Source of the DNA: Acetobacteraceae bacterium
GTDB taxonomy: Bacteria > Pseudomonadota > Alphaproteobacteria > Acetobacterales > Acetobacteraceae
NCBI GenBank assembly: GCA_030041375.1
Contig: JASHOA010000030.1
Span: 59,813 to 123,812, forward strand
DNA length: 64,000 nt
Reading direction: 5' to 3'
How positions within the stretch are numbered: the stretch's first letter is position 1; every line of letters begins with the position of its first letter. Under the pieces are notes generated by a model that made no database searches, had not been told where the DNA came from, and saw only the letters and a program-made list of their open reading frames with translations. Position numbers and translations under genes: made by a program. Shown here in pieces: positions 36,162-48,118 of this stretch.

Positions 36162-36776
36162 TCAGCGCGAGTAAAACTCGACCACGACGTGCGGGTCCAT
36201 CTGCACCGGATAGGGCACGTCGCCCGGTTTCGGCGCCCTGAGAAACCGGCCCTTCATCGCCCGATGATCGACCTCGAGATACTCCGGCACGTCCCGCTCC
36301 GCGCTCTGGGTTGCGTCCAGCAGCACGGCAAGCTGCTTCGACTTCTCCCTGACCTCGATCGTGTCGCCGTCGCGAAGCTGGTAGGAGGGGATGTTCACCC
36401 GCTTGCCGTTGACCAGCAGGTGGTTGTGCGAAACGAACTGGCGCGCGGCGAACGGAGTGATGGCGAACTTCATGCGGTACACGGCCGCATCGAGCCTTCT
36501 TTCCAGAAGCTCGATCAGCGTCTCGCTGGTGTCGCCGCGCCGGCGGACCGCTTCCTCGTAATAGTGCCGGAACTGCTTCTCGCCGATATTGCCGTAATAG
36601 GCCTTCAGCTTCTGCTTGGCCATGAGCTGCATGCCAAAGTCGGAAGGCTTGCGCCGCCGTTGCCCATGCTGGCCGGGAGGATAGTCCTTCTTGGCGATCG
36701 GGGACTTGCCGCGGCCCCAGAGATTGACCCCGAGCCGGCGGTTGACCTTGTACTTGCTCTCGAGGCGCTTGGTCAT
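36162..36776 (-). CDS. rpsD: 30S ribosomal protein S4
   Basis: 204 residues, the normal length for alphaproteobacterial S4. The N-terminus '[20 protein letters not shown]' and '[15 protein letters not shown]', the S4 RNA-binding domain '[20 protein letters not shown]', and the ending '[15 protein letters not shown]' are typical. A primary 16S rRNA-binding protein. Transcribed singly here; cysK starts 34 nt further on in the same direction. Confidence 0.98.
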   Translation of the reverse strand: MTKRLESKYKVNRRLGVNLWGRGKSPIAKKDYPPGQHGQRRRKPSDFGMQLMAKQKLKAYYGNIGEKQFRHYYEEAVRRRGDTSETLIELLERRLDAAVYRMKFAITPFAARQFVSHNHLLVNGKRVNIPSYQLRDGDTIEVREKSKQLAVLLDATQSAERDVPEYLEVDHRAMKGRFLRAPKPGDVPYPVQMDPHVVVEFYSR

Positions 36777-36966
36777 GCGCCCTCCTTTCTTTGCTGCGCA
36801 CCGCCAGCGAGCCGTCCAGGCGGGCGCTCTGTTGCACCGGTAGTCCGCTCAAAGAGCGGCGGGCGCAGGGCCGCCGGCCCTGTCCGCGTTCCCGGCAATG
36901 GGCCGCCGCTATAGGGGCGAGCCTCGGGCCTTGTCAAACCCGCCCGGCCCCCGGTACGACCTTCCC

Positions 36967-37173
36967 GTGATCACGCGCGAGGAGATCATCTGGCTCGGCC
37001 TTCTCTCCGGAGTTTCCGGGGGCCTCGTCGGCGGCATCATGCTAGGGATCGGCATGAACCTGATCATCGGCGGGAAGCCACTCGGCTGGCTGCTGTTTCT
37101 ACCCGCAGCACCAGTCTCGGGAATCATTGGCTGGCTCTTGGCCCGCCGGCTCGCCAGTCAACTGCGGGAATGA
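36967..37173 (+). CDS. Small hypothetical membrane protein
   Basis: 68 residues from a GTG at 36967 (upstream in-frame ATG at 36898 overlaps the rpsD leader and gives a non-hydrophobic extension). Two predicted membrane spans: 'LLSGVSGGLVGGIMLGIGMN' and 'LGWLLFLPAAPVSGIIGWLL'. It ends 7 nt before the Fe-S subunit gene, so it may belong to that operon. No family recognised. Confidence 0.55.
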   Translation: MITREEIIWLGLLSGVSGGLVGGIMLGIGMNLIIGGKPLGWLLFLPAAPVSGIIGWLLARRLASQLRE

Positions 37174-37180
37174 GTCTGCC

Positions 37181-37912
37181 TTGAGCACGGCCAACGCCAC
37201 AGAGACGCTGTCGCTCGAAATCTGGCGGGGCGGAGCGGTGGGTGAGTTCCGCACTTATCGAATCCCGATGCGCGCGAGCGAAACCGTGCTCGATGCCGTA
37301 TCCGAGGTGCAGAGATCGACAGACCCGACACTCGCCTACCGCTTCGCCTGCCGCGTCGGGATGTGCGGCTCCTGCGCCATGATGGTGAACGACAGGCCGC
37401 GCTGGACCTGCCGCACCCGCGTCGGCGTGGTCGCCAGGGGCGGCCGCCTCAGGGTTGCGCCGCTGAGACATCTGCCGGTCGTCAAGGACCTCGTGGTCGA
37501 CATGGCGCCCTTTTTCGCGAAATGGCAGCAAGCTCACGGCCGCTTCGAACCGGGTGTGGCGCCTTTCCGCGATTTCGCTCGCGTCGCGCCGGCCTCGGCG
37601 GAGCGCCAGGCGGCGGATGCCGGCATCGAGTGCATCGGCTGCGGCGTCTGCTACGCCGCCTGCGATGTGGTTGGCTGGAATCCCGATTATCTCGGCCCGG
37701 CGGCGCTCAACCGCGCCTGGACATTGATGAACGACGTGCGCGATCAGGCGCGAAGAGAGCGGCTTGCCGCCGTGAGCGGCCCCGGCGGCTGCGCAAGCTG
37801 CCACACCCACATGGCCTGCACCGAAACCTGCCCGAAGGCGATCGCCCCCACCTACGCGATTGCCGGGCTCAAGCGGCTGGCAATCCGTGCCGCCCTCGGA
37901 GTCAGGCCGTGA
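37181..37912 (+). CDS. Succinate dehydrogenase/fumarate reductase iron-sulfur subunit
   Basis: 243 residues from a TTG start. The plant-type [2Fe-2S] cysteines are C57, C62, C65 and C77 ('FACRVGMCGSCAMMVND...WTC'). Two further clusters are bound by 'CIGCGVCYAACDVV' and 'CASCHTHMACTETCPKAI'. This is the SdhB/FrdB architecture that passes electrons from the flavoprotein to quinone. First clear gene of an operon with two anchor proteins, two fumarase subunits and the flavoprotein. The stop overlaps the next start (GTGA). Confidence 0.9.
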   Translation: MSTANATETLSLEIWRGGAVGEFRTYRIPMRASETVLDAVSEVQRSTDPTLAYRFACRVGMCGSCAMMVNDRPRWTCRTRVGVVARGGRLRVAPLRHLPVVKDLVVDMAPFFAKWQQAHGRFEPGVAPFRDFARVAPASAERQAADAGIECIGCGVCYAACDVVGWNPDYLGPAALNRAWTLMNDVRDQARRERLAAVSGPGGCASCHTHMACTETCPKAIAPTYAIAGLKRLAIRAALGVRP

Positions 37913-38238
37913 ACGGCGCCCTCCTTGCCGCGAGCCGGATCAGCGCGCTCGTTCTTGCCGTCGCGGTCGCGGTCCATCTTTACGTCATCATCGACGCCGT
38001 ACAGCAGGGTCTCACCGCTGCGGCACTGCTTGGGCGGACGCACGGCAACTGGGCTTTTCTTGCTCTCTACGGCTGTTTCGTCCTCGCCGCTTCCGTGCAT
38101 GCGCCGATCGGGCTGAGGGCCGTACTTGCCGAGTGGCTCGGCTGCTCCGGGAAGCTCGCAGATGCCCTCCTGATCGGCTTCGGAATCCTCATCGCCGTGC
38201 TCGGCATGCGCGCGGCTTGGGCGGTCTTCGCCGCCTGA
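37909..38238 (+). CDS. SdhC/FrdC-like membrane anchor subunit
   Basis: 109 residues, GTG start overlapping the Fe-S subunit stop. Three hydrophobic spans ('ALVLAVAVAVHLYVIIDAV', 'FLALYGCFVLAASVHAPIG', 'ADALLIGFGILIAVLGMRA'), with His22 and His65-ish placed to bind heme b or quinone. Sequence is divergent, so identity rests on size, topology and position in the operon. Stop overlaps the next start (TGATG). Confidence 0.75.
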   Translation: MNGALLAASRISALVLAVAVAVHLYVIIDAVQQGLTAAALLGRTHGNWAFLALYGCFVLAASVHAPIGLRAVLAEWLGCSGKLADALLIGFGILIAVLGMRAAWAVFAA

Positions 38239-38597
38239 TGAGCGCGCTCGTCATCCGCGCGAGAAGCCATCCCGGGCTGCTCGCCGCTCTCCTCAACCGG
38301 GTTTCCGGGATCCTTCTCGCCCTGTTCCTGCCGGCGCATTTCATCGTCCTTGGCCTCGCCCTTTCCGGAGCGCCCGCGCTCGAGCGGTTCCTCGCCCTCA
38401 CCCGCTCTCCGCTGGTCGAGGTGCTCGAGGCGGGCCTGGTGGCCGCGCTCGCGCTGCATCTCGCATGCGGCCTCAGGATCCTCGCCATCGAATTCCTGGA
38501 TTGCCGCGAAAAAACCGCCGTCACGGTTTCCATCTGCCTCGCCTTCGGCTTTTTCTTCGGACTTCTTTTCCTCATCAGCGTGCCGATGCGGGGCTGA
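38238..38597 (+). CDS. SdhD/FrdD-like membrane anchor subunit
   Basis: 119 residues with three membrane spans. 'LLNRVSGILLALFLPAHFIV' matches the first helix of SdhC-type cytochrome b subunits, including R-x-S/T-G and a heme-ligand-like His; 'VAALALHLACGLRILAIEF' resembles the second helix with 'HxxxGLR'. Anchors the catalytic subunits to the membrane. Overlaps the preceding gene by three bases. Confidence 0.8.
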   Translation: MSALVIRARSHPGLLAALLNRVSGILLALFLPAHFIVLGLALSGAPALERFLALTRSPLVEVLEAGLVAALALHLACGLRILAIEFLDCREKTAVTVSICLAFGFFFGLLFLISVPMRG

Positions 38598-38621
38598 ACC
38601 GCCCGTGCGGGGAGAAAAACC

Positions 38622-39497
38622 ATGCAGCTCGACATGACGGAGATCGAAACCATCACCCGGGATCTCTACATCCGGGCGCTGAAACTGCTCCCGGAGGACA
38701 TCAAGTCCGGCTTCTCGCGTCTCCAGCAGGGCGAGACGGATCGGACCGGGCGCGCGATCCTCGACACCATGGTCGAGAATGTCGTGGTCGCGGAACGCAC
38801 GAAGAATCTCCTCTGCCAGGATACCGGCATCCCGATCTACAACGTCTGGATCGGCCGCGACGTCGCGTTCGACGGTGTCGCGCTCAAAGAGGCGATCCGC
38901 CGGGGCTGCGAACGCGCGACCCGCGAGCATCCGCTCCGCTCTTCGGTCGTGCACCCGATCACGCGGCAAAACGAGCAGACCTCCTGCGGGGCCGGGGTGC
39001 CGATCATCCATGTCGATTTCACCGAAACGCCCGAGACGGTCGAGATCGAGATGATCCCGAAAGGGTCTGGTTCAGAGAACGGCTCGTTCCTCCGCATGCT
39101 GGTTCCGGCGGACGGCGTTGCGGCGGTGAAGCGCTTCGTGATCGACCGCGTGATCGAGGCCGGCGGAAAGGTCTGCCCGCCGACGATCGTCGGCGTCGGC
39201 ATCGGCGGCACCTCGGATCTCTGCATGCATCTCGCCAAGATTGCGGCAACCCGCCCGCTCGGCTCCGTCTCGGCGGATCCGGAAGGCGCTGCGCTGGAAG
39301 CAGAGCTTTCGGCGGCCGTGAACGAGCTTGGCATCGGCCCGCAAGGTCTCGGCGGCCGCTCGACCGCATTTGCCGTGCATGTCGAGATCGCCGTCACGCA
39401 CATCACCATGAATCCGGTCGCGGTCAACATCCAGTGTCACTCGGCGCGCCGTGCCCGCGCCGTGCTGACGCCGGGCGGCATCCGCTTCGGATTCTGA
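38622..39497 (+). CDS. Class I fumarate hydratase, alpha (N-terminal) subunit
   Basis: 291 residues of the two-subunit iron-sulfur fumarase/L-tartrate dehydratase family. The three cysteines that bind the [4Fe-4S] cluster are in 'LLCQDTGIPIYN', 'NEQTSCGAGVPI' and 'DLCMHLAKIAATRPLG'. It hydrates fumarate to malate together with the beta subunit encoded 11 nt downstream. Being inside an SDH/FRD operon, fumarase is favoured over tartrate dehydratase. Confidence 0.9.
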   Translation: MQLDMTEIETITRDLYIRALKLLPEDIKSGFSRLQQGETDRTGRAILDTMVENVVVAERTKNLLCQDTGIPIYNVWIGRDVAFDGVALKEAIRRGCERATREHPLRSSVVHPITRQNEQTSCGAGVPIIHVDFTETPETVEIEMIPKGSGSENGSFLRMLVPADGVAAVKRFVIDRVIEAGGKVCPPTIVGVGIGGTSDLCMHLAKIAATRPLGSVSADPEGAALEAELSAAVNELGIGPQGLGGRSTAFAVHVEIAVTHITMNPVAVNIQCHSARRARAVLTPGGIRFGF

Positions 39498-39508
39498 AAG
39501 AATTTGAG

Positions 39509-40120
39509 ATGGCACACCATGTTCTCGAGATGCCGACCGACGAGGCCGCGGTCCGCCGCCTCGCGGCGGGCGATACCGTCACGCTCGAGCGCACTCTCTA
39601 TGGCATCCGCGACGCGACGCTGATCGCGATGTTCGATCGCGACCGCCGCACGCGCTTCGATCTCACGGGCCATGCCGTGCTGCACACCGCTCCGAACGTG
39701 CGCAAGGTGCCCGCCTCCGCCGGGCATCCGGCCGGCTATGCGCCGGTCTGTATCGGCACCACCACCTCGATGCGCATGGAACGCTTCACGCGCCCGCTGA
39801 TGGCACGCGAAGGCGTGCGCATCATCATCGGCAAGGGCGGTCTTGGGGAGGCAACGCTTGCCGCCTTGCGCGACCTCGGCGGCGCCTATCTTGCCGTCAT
39901 CGGGGGCGCCGCCGCACTGGAGACCACCTGGATCGAGGCGATCGAGGATGTCGATCTCGACGACCTCCATCCCGAGAGCCTCTGGCGCTTCCGCATCAAG
40001 GGCTTCGGTCCGCTTCTGGTGGGCATGGATTCCTCTGGCAACTCGCTCTACGAGCGCGTCGGTGAGGCGGTCGCCGCCCGTCGCGCCGCGGTGCTCGCGA
40101 AGCTCGGCGCGTCCGGGTAG
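39509..40120 (+). CDS. Class I fumarate hydratase, beta (C-terminal) subunit
   Basis: 203 residues from the ATG at 39509. 'DAVRRLAAGDTVTLERTLYG'-like start, 'VCIGTTTSMRMERF' and 'IIGKGGLGEATLAAL' are the conserved beta-domain segments. Partner of the alpha subunit; in FumA/FumB the two are one chain. The flavoprotein gene begins 3 nt after its stop. Confidence 0.9.
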   Translation: MAHHVLEMPTDEAAVRRLAAGDTVTLERTLYGIRDATLIAMFDRDRRTRFDLTGHAVLHTAPNVRKVPASAGHPAGYAPVCIGTTTSMRMERFTRPLMAREGVRIIIGKGGLGEATLAALRDLGGAYLAVIGGAAALETTWIEAIEDVDLDDLHPESLWRFRIKGFGPLLVGMDSSGNSLYERVGEAVAARRAAVLAKLGASG

Positions 40121-40123
40121 CCG

Positions 40124-41848
40124 ATGCAGGAGCCTCTCCAGGAATTCGCCACCGACATCCTGATTCTCGGTGCCGGCGGCGCCGGCCTCTTCGCCGCGCT
40201 GCACGCCAAGAAGAAGGCGCCGGACTGCCGGGTCGCGATCGTCGTCAAGGGACTGCTCGGCAAATGCGGCTGCACGCGCATGGTGCAGGGCGGCTACAAC
40301 GTCGCACTCGCCCCCGGCGATTCGGCCGAGCGTCACTTCATGGACACGATCGAGGGCGGCAAGTGGCTCAACAACCAGGAGCTTGCCTGGCTGCTCGTCA
40401 CCGGCGCGCAAACCCGGATCCGCGAGCTGGAAACCGAAATCGGCTGCTTCTTCGATCGCAACCCGGACGGCAGCGTGCATCAGAAGGCCTTCGCCGGCCA
40501 GAGCTTCGACCGCACGGTGCACAAGGGCGATCTCACCGGTATCGAGATCATCAACCGACTCGCCGAGCAGGTCTATGCGCGCAATGTCGCACGCCTCGAG
40601 GATCATCGCGCGCTCGATCTCATTCCACGCGCCGACGGCGCCGGCATCGCCGGCGCCCTGCTGCTCGACATGCGTTCGGGCGCACTGGTACTGGCGCGCG
40701 CGCAGGCCGTGCTGCTGGCCACGGGCGGCGGCCCGACCATGTACCGCTACCATACGCCTTCCGGCGACAAGAGCTGCGACGGGCTGGCGATGGCGCTGCG
40801 CGCCGCACTCCCGCTACGCGATATGGAGATGGTGCAGTTCCACCCGACCGGGCTCCTGGCCGGCGAGACCTCGCGCATGACCGGCACGGTGCTGGAGGAA
40901 GGATTGCGCGGCGCCGGCGGGCATCTCACCGACTCGACCGGCGAGCGTTTCATGGCCCTCTATGATCCGGCCGGCGAGCGCGCGACGCGCGACATCGTCA
41001 GCCGCGCGATCATGGATCGCATCGCCAGAGGCTTCGGCGGCCCGCATGGCGGCGTCTTCATCGAGATGAAGCATCTCGGGGCAGAGAACGTGCGGCGCAT
41101 GTTCAAGGGCATGGTCGAGCGGTGCGCCGATTGCGGCTTCGATCTCGCGGCCGGGCGCGTCGAGGTCATTCCGACCGCGCATTACATGATGGGCGGCGTG
41201 GTGTTCGATACCGAATGCCGCACGCCCTGGCCCGGCCTCTATGCGGCCGGGGAGGATACCGGCGGCGTGCACGGCGCCAACCGCCTCGGCGGCAACGGGG
41301 TCGCCAATTCCACCGTTTTCGGCGGGCTCGCGGGCGATTCGATGGCCGCGAACCCGCCGCCCTCCGCTCTGCCGGAACCGGATCGTGCCGCGCTCGAGAC
41401 GGCGATCGCCCGCGCTCTCACCCCGCGCGGAAGGAAGTCCGGACCGCTGGCGGAACTGCGCGCCGAGCTGCAACGCGTGATGTGGGAGGATGTCGGCATC
41501 CTGCGCGATGCCGCCTCTCTCGCGCGCGCCGACGCCAGGCTTGCCGCGCTTTCGGCTACACTCGAAGAAAGCGGCGTTCCCGATCTCGACCGCCGTTACG
41601 ATCTCGCCTGGGCCGCTCGCCTCGATCTCGAAAATCTGCTGCTCGTGAGCCAGGCCATCCTGAAAGCGGCGACGCTCCGCACCGACAGCCGCGGCGCGCA
41701 TTTCCGCACCGACCATCCGGCGACGTCCGATCTCGCCGCATCGCGCTACACCGTGGTACGGCTGGCGGGAAGCACGTTCCTGGGCGAGACCGAGCCGGTC
41801 CGCTTCAGCCTGGTCCGACCGGGCGAGAGCCTGCTGCGCGCGGCGTAG
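40124..41848 (+). CDS. FAD-dependent succinate dehydrogenase/fumarate reductase flavoprotein
   Basis: 574 residues. FAD-binding 'ILGAGGAGLFAALHAKK' (G16-G21), 'VLLATGGGPTMY', substrate-site 'MVQFHPTGLL', and the C-terminal FAD loop 'GLYAAGEDTGGVHGANRLGGN'. SdhA and FrdA normally attach FAD covalently through His in 'RSHTVAAQGG'; here the same place reads 'GKCGCTRMVQGG' with no His, so FAD is probably non-covalent. L-aspartate oxidase is related, but the operon argues for succinate/fumarate turnover. Last gene of the operon. Confidence 0.88.
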   Translation: MQEPLQEFATDILILGAGGAGLFAALHAKKKAPDCRVAIVVKGLLGKCGCTRMVQGGYNVALAPGDSAERHFMDTIEGGKWLNNQELAWLLVTGAQTRIRELETEIGCFFDRNPDGSVHQKAFAGQSFDRTVHKGDLTGIEIINRLAEQVYARNVARLEDHRALDLIPRADGAGIAGALLLDMRSGALVLARAQAVLLATGGGPTMYRYHTPSGDKSCDGLAMALRAALPLRDMEMVQFHPTGLLAGETSRMTGTVLEEGLRGAGGHLTDSTGERFMALYDPAGERATRDIVSRAIMDRIARGFGGPHGGVFIEMKHLGAENVRRMFKGMVERCADCGFDLAAGRVEVIPTAHYMMGGVVFDTECRTPWPGLYAAGEDTGGVHGANRLGGNGVANSTVFGGLAGDSMAANPPPSALPEPDRAALETAIARALTPRGRKSGPLAELRAELQRVMWEDVGILRDAASLARADARLAALSATLEESGVPDLDRRYDLAWAARLDLENLLLVSQAILKAATLRTDSRGAHFRTDHPATSDLAASRYTVVRLAGSTFLGETEPVRFSLVRPGESLLRAA

Positions 41849-41922
41849 GACAAAGGGGCGGAGCCGCCACCCCGACCCGCGCGCCTCGTGCGGCGGGAAA
41901 CGATCCCCGCCGCGTCTTGTCG

Positions 41923-43164
41923 TCACGCCATGAACAAGCTCGCCGGCTGCTCGATCAGCCGCTTCATCTCCTGGATGAACTGCGCTCCATTCCAGCCGTC
42001 CACGATGCGATGGTCGAACGAACTGGAGAGGTTCATCATCCGCCGGATCTCGACCCGTCCCTCGCGCACTGTCGGCCGCTCCACGATGCGGTTGACGCCG
42101 ATGATCGCCACCTCGGGAAAATTGATCACCGGCGTTGCCGCGATTCCACCGAGCGGCCCCAGGCTGCTGATCGTGATGGTCGAGCCGCCGAGTTCCTCCC
42201 GCGTCGCCTTGCCCTCGCGCGCCGCCGAAGAAAGCCGCGCGACCTCGTTCGCCACCTGCCAGAGGTCCAGCCTCCCGGCATGCCGCACCACCGGCACCAT
42301 CAGCCCCTGCTCCGTCTGGGTCGCGATGCCGACATGCACCGCCTCGTGGCGTCGCAGGATCCCCTGCCCCTCGTCGAACAGGGCATTCACCTCCGGCACC
42401 TTGGGAACGGCGCGGACCAGGGCTGCGATCAGGAATGGCAGCACTGTCAGATGCGGCCGCCGTGACGCGTGGCGGGCATTCAGGTGCGCCCGCAATTCCT
42501 CGAGCGCCGTGACGTCGATCTCCTCGACATAGGAATAGTGCGGAATGCGCCGCTTCGATTCGGCCATCCGCTCGGCAATCTTCCGCCTCAGGCCGATGAT
42601 CCGGATTTCCTCGACCGCGTCAGCCTCGTCATGCGCCGCCCGTGCCGTGCCCTCCATGGCAACAGGAGGCGGCGGAGCCCTGGCAGTGACATAGGCGTCG
42701 AGGTCGGCATGCAGGATGCGGCCGAGAGGTCCGCTGCCGGAAACGGAGGAAAGCGCGATGCCGAGTTGCCTGGCACGCTGCCGCACCGAGGGCGCGGCCA
42801 GCGGCTTCCGCAAGGTCGGCTCGTCGGCGGCAGGGAGTGCGGCACCGTCGCGGCTTTCCATTCCGGGGGCGGGAAGCGGCGGCGTGATGGGCTCGGCCCG
42901 AGGAGCCGCGGCTACCTCGGCAGCATCGGTCTCCAGCACCATGATTTCGCTGCCGACTCGAAGCTTGTCGCCGGGACCGCCGGTGATCGAGAGAATACGG
43001 CCGCTCCGCGGAGCGGGAATCTCGACGGTTGCCTTCTCGGTCAGGACATCGACGAGAGGCGCATCCTCGGCGATCGTTGCGCCGACCGCAACGTGCCACT
43101 GCACCACCTCTACCTCGGCGATTCCCTCGCCCACGTCGGGCAAAGTAAACACGAAGCGCGCCAC
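41923..43164 (-). CDS. bkdB: 2-oxoacid dehydrogenase E2 (dihydrolipoamide acyltransferase), branched-chain type
   Basis: 413 residues from a GTG. One lipoyl domain with K44 ('LTEKATVEIPAPR'), a peripheral subunit-binding domain at about 123-160 ('SVRQRARQLGIALSSVSGSG'), and a catalytic acyltransferase domain ending with H385-x3-D389-G ('FDHRIVDGWNG'). Transfers the acyl group to CoA. Last gene of an E1a-E1b-E2 operon; no E3 (lpd) follows, so it must be supplied elsewhere. Confidence 0.9.
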   Translation of the reverse strand: MARFVFTLPDVGEGIAEVEVVQWHVAVGATIAEDAPLVDVLTEKATVEIPAPRSGRILSITGGPGDKLRVGSEIMVLETDAAEVAAAPRAEPITPPLPAPGMESRDGAALPAADEPTLRKPLAAPSVRQRARQLGIALSSVSGSGPLGRILHADLDAYVTARAPPPPVAMEGTARAAHDEADAVEEIRIIGLRRKIAERMAESKRRIPHYSYVEEIDVTALEELRAHLNARHASRRPHLTVLPFLIAALVRAVPKVPEVNALFDEGQGILRRHEAVHVGIATQTEQGLMVPVVRHAGRLDLWQVANEVARLSSAAREGKATREELGGSTITISSLGPLGGIAATPVINFPEVAIIGVNRIVERPTVREGRVEIRRMMNLSSSFDHRIVDGWNGAQFIQEMKRLIEQPASLFMA

Positions 43165-43165
43165 G

Positions 43166-44179
43166 TCAGTCCGCCATCACCCTTTTCAGCCCCTCGGCGA
43201 CGCGCCTGGGCCCCGGGAAATAGTCCCATTCCAGTGCATGCGGATACGGCGTATCCCAGCCCGTGATCCTGACGATCGGCGCCTCCAGCGCATAAAAACA
43301 GTGCTCCTGCACCAGCGCGGCAAGCTCGGCGCCGAAACCGCTGGTCCGGGTTGCCTCGTGGACGATCAGGCAGCGCCCGGTCTTGCCGACGGAGGCGACA
43401 ATCGTCTCGATATCCAAAGGAATGAGCGTGCGGAGATCGAGGATCTCCGCATCCACCCCGGCCTCTTCCGCCCCGGCCAGGGCGACGTGCACCATCGTCC
43501 CGTAGGTCAGCACCGTCACCTCCGCGCCGGGTCTCACGCAGGCCGCCTGCCCGAGCGACACCGTGTAATGCCCCGCCGGCACCTCGCTTGCAGGGTGCTC
43601 GCTCCAGGGTATCACCGGCCGGTCGTGATGCCCGTCGAACGGTCCGTTGTATATCCGTTTCGGCTCCAGAAAGATCACCGGATCGTCGTCCTCGATCGCG
43701 CTGATCAGGAGGCCCTTGGCATCGTAGGGATTGGACGGGATGACGGTCTTCAGTCCGCAGACATGGGTGAAGATCGCCTCCGGGCTCTGGCTATGCGTCT
43801 GGCCACCGAAGATGCCGCCCCCGCACGGCGAGCGCACGGTGATCGGGGCGGTGAATGCGCCGGCCGAACGATACCGGAGCCTGGCCGCGGTCGAAACGAG
43901 CTGGTCGGTCGCGGGATAGATGTAATCGGCGAACTGGATCTCGACCACCGGCCTGAGCCCATAGACACCCATGCCGATGGCAGCCGCCAGGATGCCTGAT
44001 TCGGCGATCGGCGTGTCGAAGGCGCGGTCCCGCCCATACTTCTTCTGCAGCCCTTCCGTGCAGCGGAACACGCCGCCGAAGTAGCCGACATCCTCGCCGA
44101 ACACGACCACATTCTCGTCGCGCGCCATCATGACATCCATCGCCGAATTCAGTGCCTGCACCATGTTCATCCGCGGCAT
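43166..44179 (-). CDS. bkdA2: 2-oxoisovalerate dehydrogenase E1 beta subunit
   Basis: 337 residues from the ATG at 44179 two bases after the E1-alpha stop. 'VFGEDVGYFGGVFRCTEGL' and 'EIQFADYIYPATDQ' are characteristic of branched-chain 2-oxoacid dehydrogenase E1 beta, as is 'IVHEATRTSGFGAELAA'. Binds thiamine diphosphate together with the alpha subunit and decarboxylates oxoacids from Val, Leu and Ile. Confidence 0.93.
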   Translation of the reverse strand: MPRMNMVQALNSAMDVMMARDENVVVFGEDVGYFGGVFRCTEGLQKKYGRDRAFDTPIAESGILAAAIGMGVYGLRPVVEIQFADYIYPATDQLVSTAARLRYRSAGAFTAPITVRSPCGGGIFGGQTHSQSPEAIFTHVCGLKTVIPSNPYDAKGLLISAIEDDDPVIFLEPKRIYNGPFDGHHDRPVIPWSEHPASEVPAGHYTVSLGQAACVRPGAEVTVLTYGTMVHVALAGAEEAGVDAEILDLRTLIPLDIETIVASVGKTGRCLIVHEATRTSGFGAELAALVQEHCFYALEAPIVRITGWDTPYPHALEWDYFPGPRRVAEGLKRVMAD

Positions 44180-44181
44180 GG

Positions 44182-45414
44182 TCAGGATCCCATCTCCTCG
44201 CGCTGGCGGCGCAGGTGCCAGGGCATCTCCTTGAAGACATCCTCGAACATCGTGGCCGGGCGATGATGCGGGCCGGAGGCGAGCGTGCCGTAGCTTTCCG
44301 CCTCGCGCTGAATCGCCAGCACCTCGCTGTCCAGTTCGCTCGCCAGCCGCGCCTGGCGCTCCTCGGACCACTCCCCGAGCCTTGCCAGATGCCCGGAGAG
44401 GCGCGCGATCGGATCGCCGAGCGGCCACCGCCCCGGCTCTTCCGCGGAACGATACTTGCTCGGGTCGTCGCTCGTCGAATGGGCGCTCGCCCGGTAGGTC
44501 ACCAGTTCGATCACGGTCGGGCCGACATTCGTCCGCGCGCGATCCGCCGCCCAGCGCGTGGCGGCGTACACCGCCAGGAAGTCGTTGCCGTCGACGCGCA
44601 GCGCCGGCAGGCCATAGCCGAGAGCACGGGCCGCGAATGTCGATTCCTCGCCGCCCGCGATCCGCTGGAAGGTCGAGATCGCGTACTGGTTGTTGACGAT
44701 GTTCAGCACCACCGGGACGCGATAGACGCTGGCAAAGGTCAGGGCATGATGGAAGTCGCCCTCGGCGGTCGAGCCTTCTCCGATCCAGCTCGCTGCAATC
44801 CGGTCGTCATGTTTGATCGCCGATGCCATCGCCCAGCCGACGGCTTCCGGAAGGTGGGTGGCGAGATTGCCGGCAATCGAAAAGAATCGTGCCTCCTTGC
44901 TCGCGTAGAGAACCGGCATCTGCCGTCCCTTCAGCCGGTCCCTGGTATTCGAGAAGACCTGGTTCATCATCTCGATCAGCGGCCAGCCACGCGCGATCAG
45001 GAGGCCCTGCAGCCGGTAGGTCGGGAACACCATGTCCCGATCGTCGAGCGCCATCGCCTGCGCCACCCCGATCGCCTCTTCGCCGGTGCAGCGCATGTAG
45101 AACGAGGTCTTGCCCTGGCGCTGCGCGCGGAACATCCGCTCGTCGTAGGCTCGCGTCAGCATCATCGTGCGGAGGCCGCGACGGAGCGTCTCGGCGTCGA
45201 GCTTCGGATCCCACGGCCCGCTGGCCGCGCCTTGCTCGTCGAGCACGCGGATCAGCGTATAGGCGTGCCCGCGCATCTCGTTGGGCGGCGTCGCGATATC
45301 CGGGCGGGCAACCGACCCCGCCGGTGGAATCTTCAGCCAGCCAAAGTCCGGGACCTCACCGGGCCTCGCCGGCGGCTCAGGAACGTGGAGCTCCAAAGGT
45401 GCTGCGTTCTTCAA
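44182..45414 (-). CDS. bkdA1: 2-oxoisovalerate dehydrogenase E1 alpha subunit
   Basis: 410 residues. The N-terminal ~60-residue extension is typical of bacterial BCKDH alpha. 'TMMLTRAYDERMFRAQRQGK', 'FPTYRLQGLLIARG' and the thiamine-diphosphate motif 'IGEGSTAEGDFHHAL...NNQYAIST' are present, as is 'YRASAHSTSDDPSKYR' with the phosphorylation-loop-like serines. First gene of the operon; the RNase E gene lies 64 nt upstream on the same strand. Confidence 0.93.
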   Translation of the reverse strand: MKNAAPLELHVPEPPARPGEVPDFGWLKIPPAGSVARPDIATPPNEMRGHAYTLIRVLDEQGAASGPWDPKLDAETLRRGLRTMMLTRAYDERMFRAQRQGKTSFYMRCTGEEAIGVAQAMALDDRDMVFPTYRLQGLLIARGWPLIEMMNQVFSNTRDRLKGRQMPVLYASKEARFFSIAGNLATHLPEAVGWAMASAIKHDDRIAASWIGEGSTAEGDFHHALTFASVYRVPVVLNIVNNQYAISTFQRIAGGEESTFAARALGYGLPALRVDGNDFLAVYAATRWAADRARTNVGPTVIELVTYRASAHSTSDDPSKYRSAEEPGRWPLGDPIARLSGHLARLGEWSEERQARLASELDSEVLAIQREAESYGTLASGPHHRPATMFEDVFKEMPWHLRRQREEMGS

Positions 45415-45478
45415 GCATCCGCTCCGAATCTCGCTGCCGCCGCCGGCGCGGCCGGCCTCTGCGCCTGGCCGCTCTCCG

Positions 45479-48118
<2,640 letters not shown>

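Noticed and set aside
41849..41922. Possible terminator between the SDH-fumarase operon and bkdB
   Set aside because: The GGGGCGG...CCGCCACCCC pairing is imperfect and no T-run follows, so it is not claimed as a terminator.
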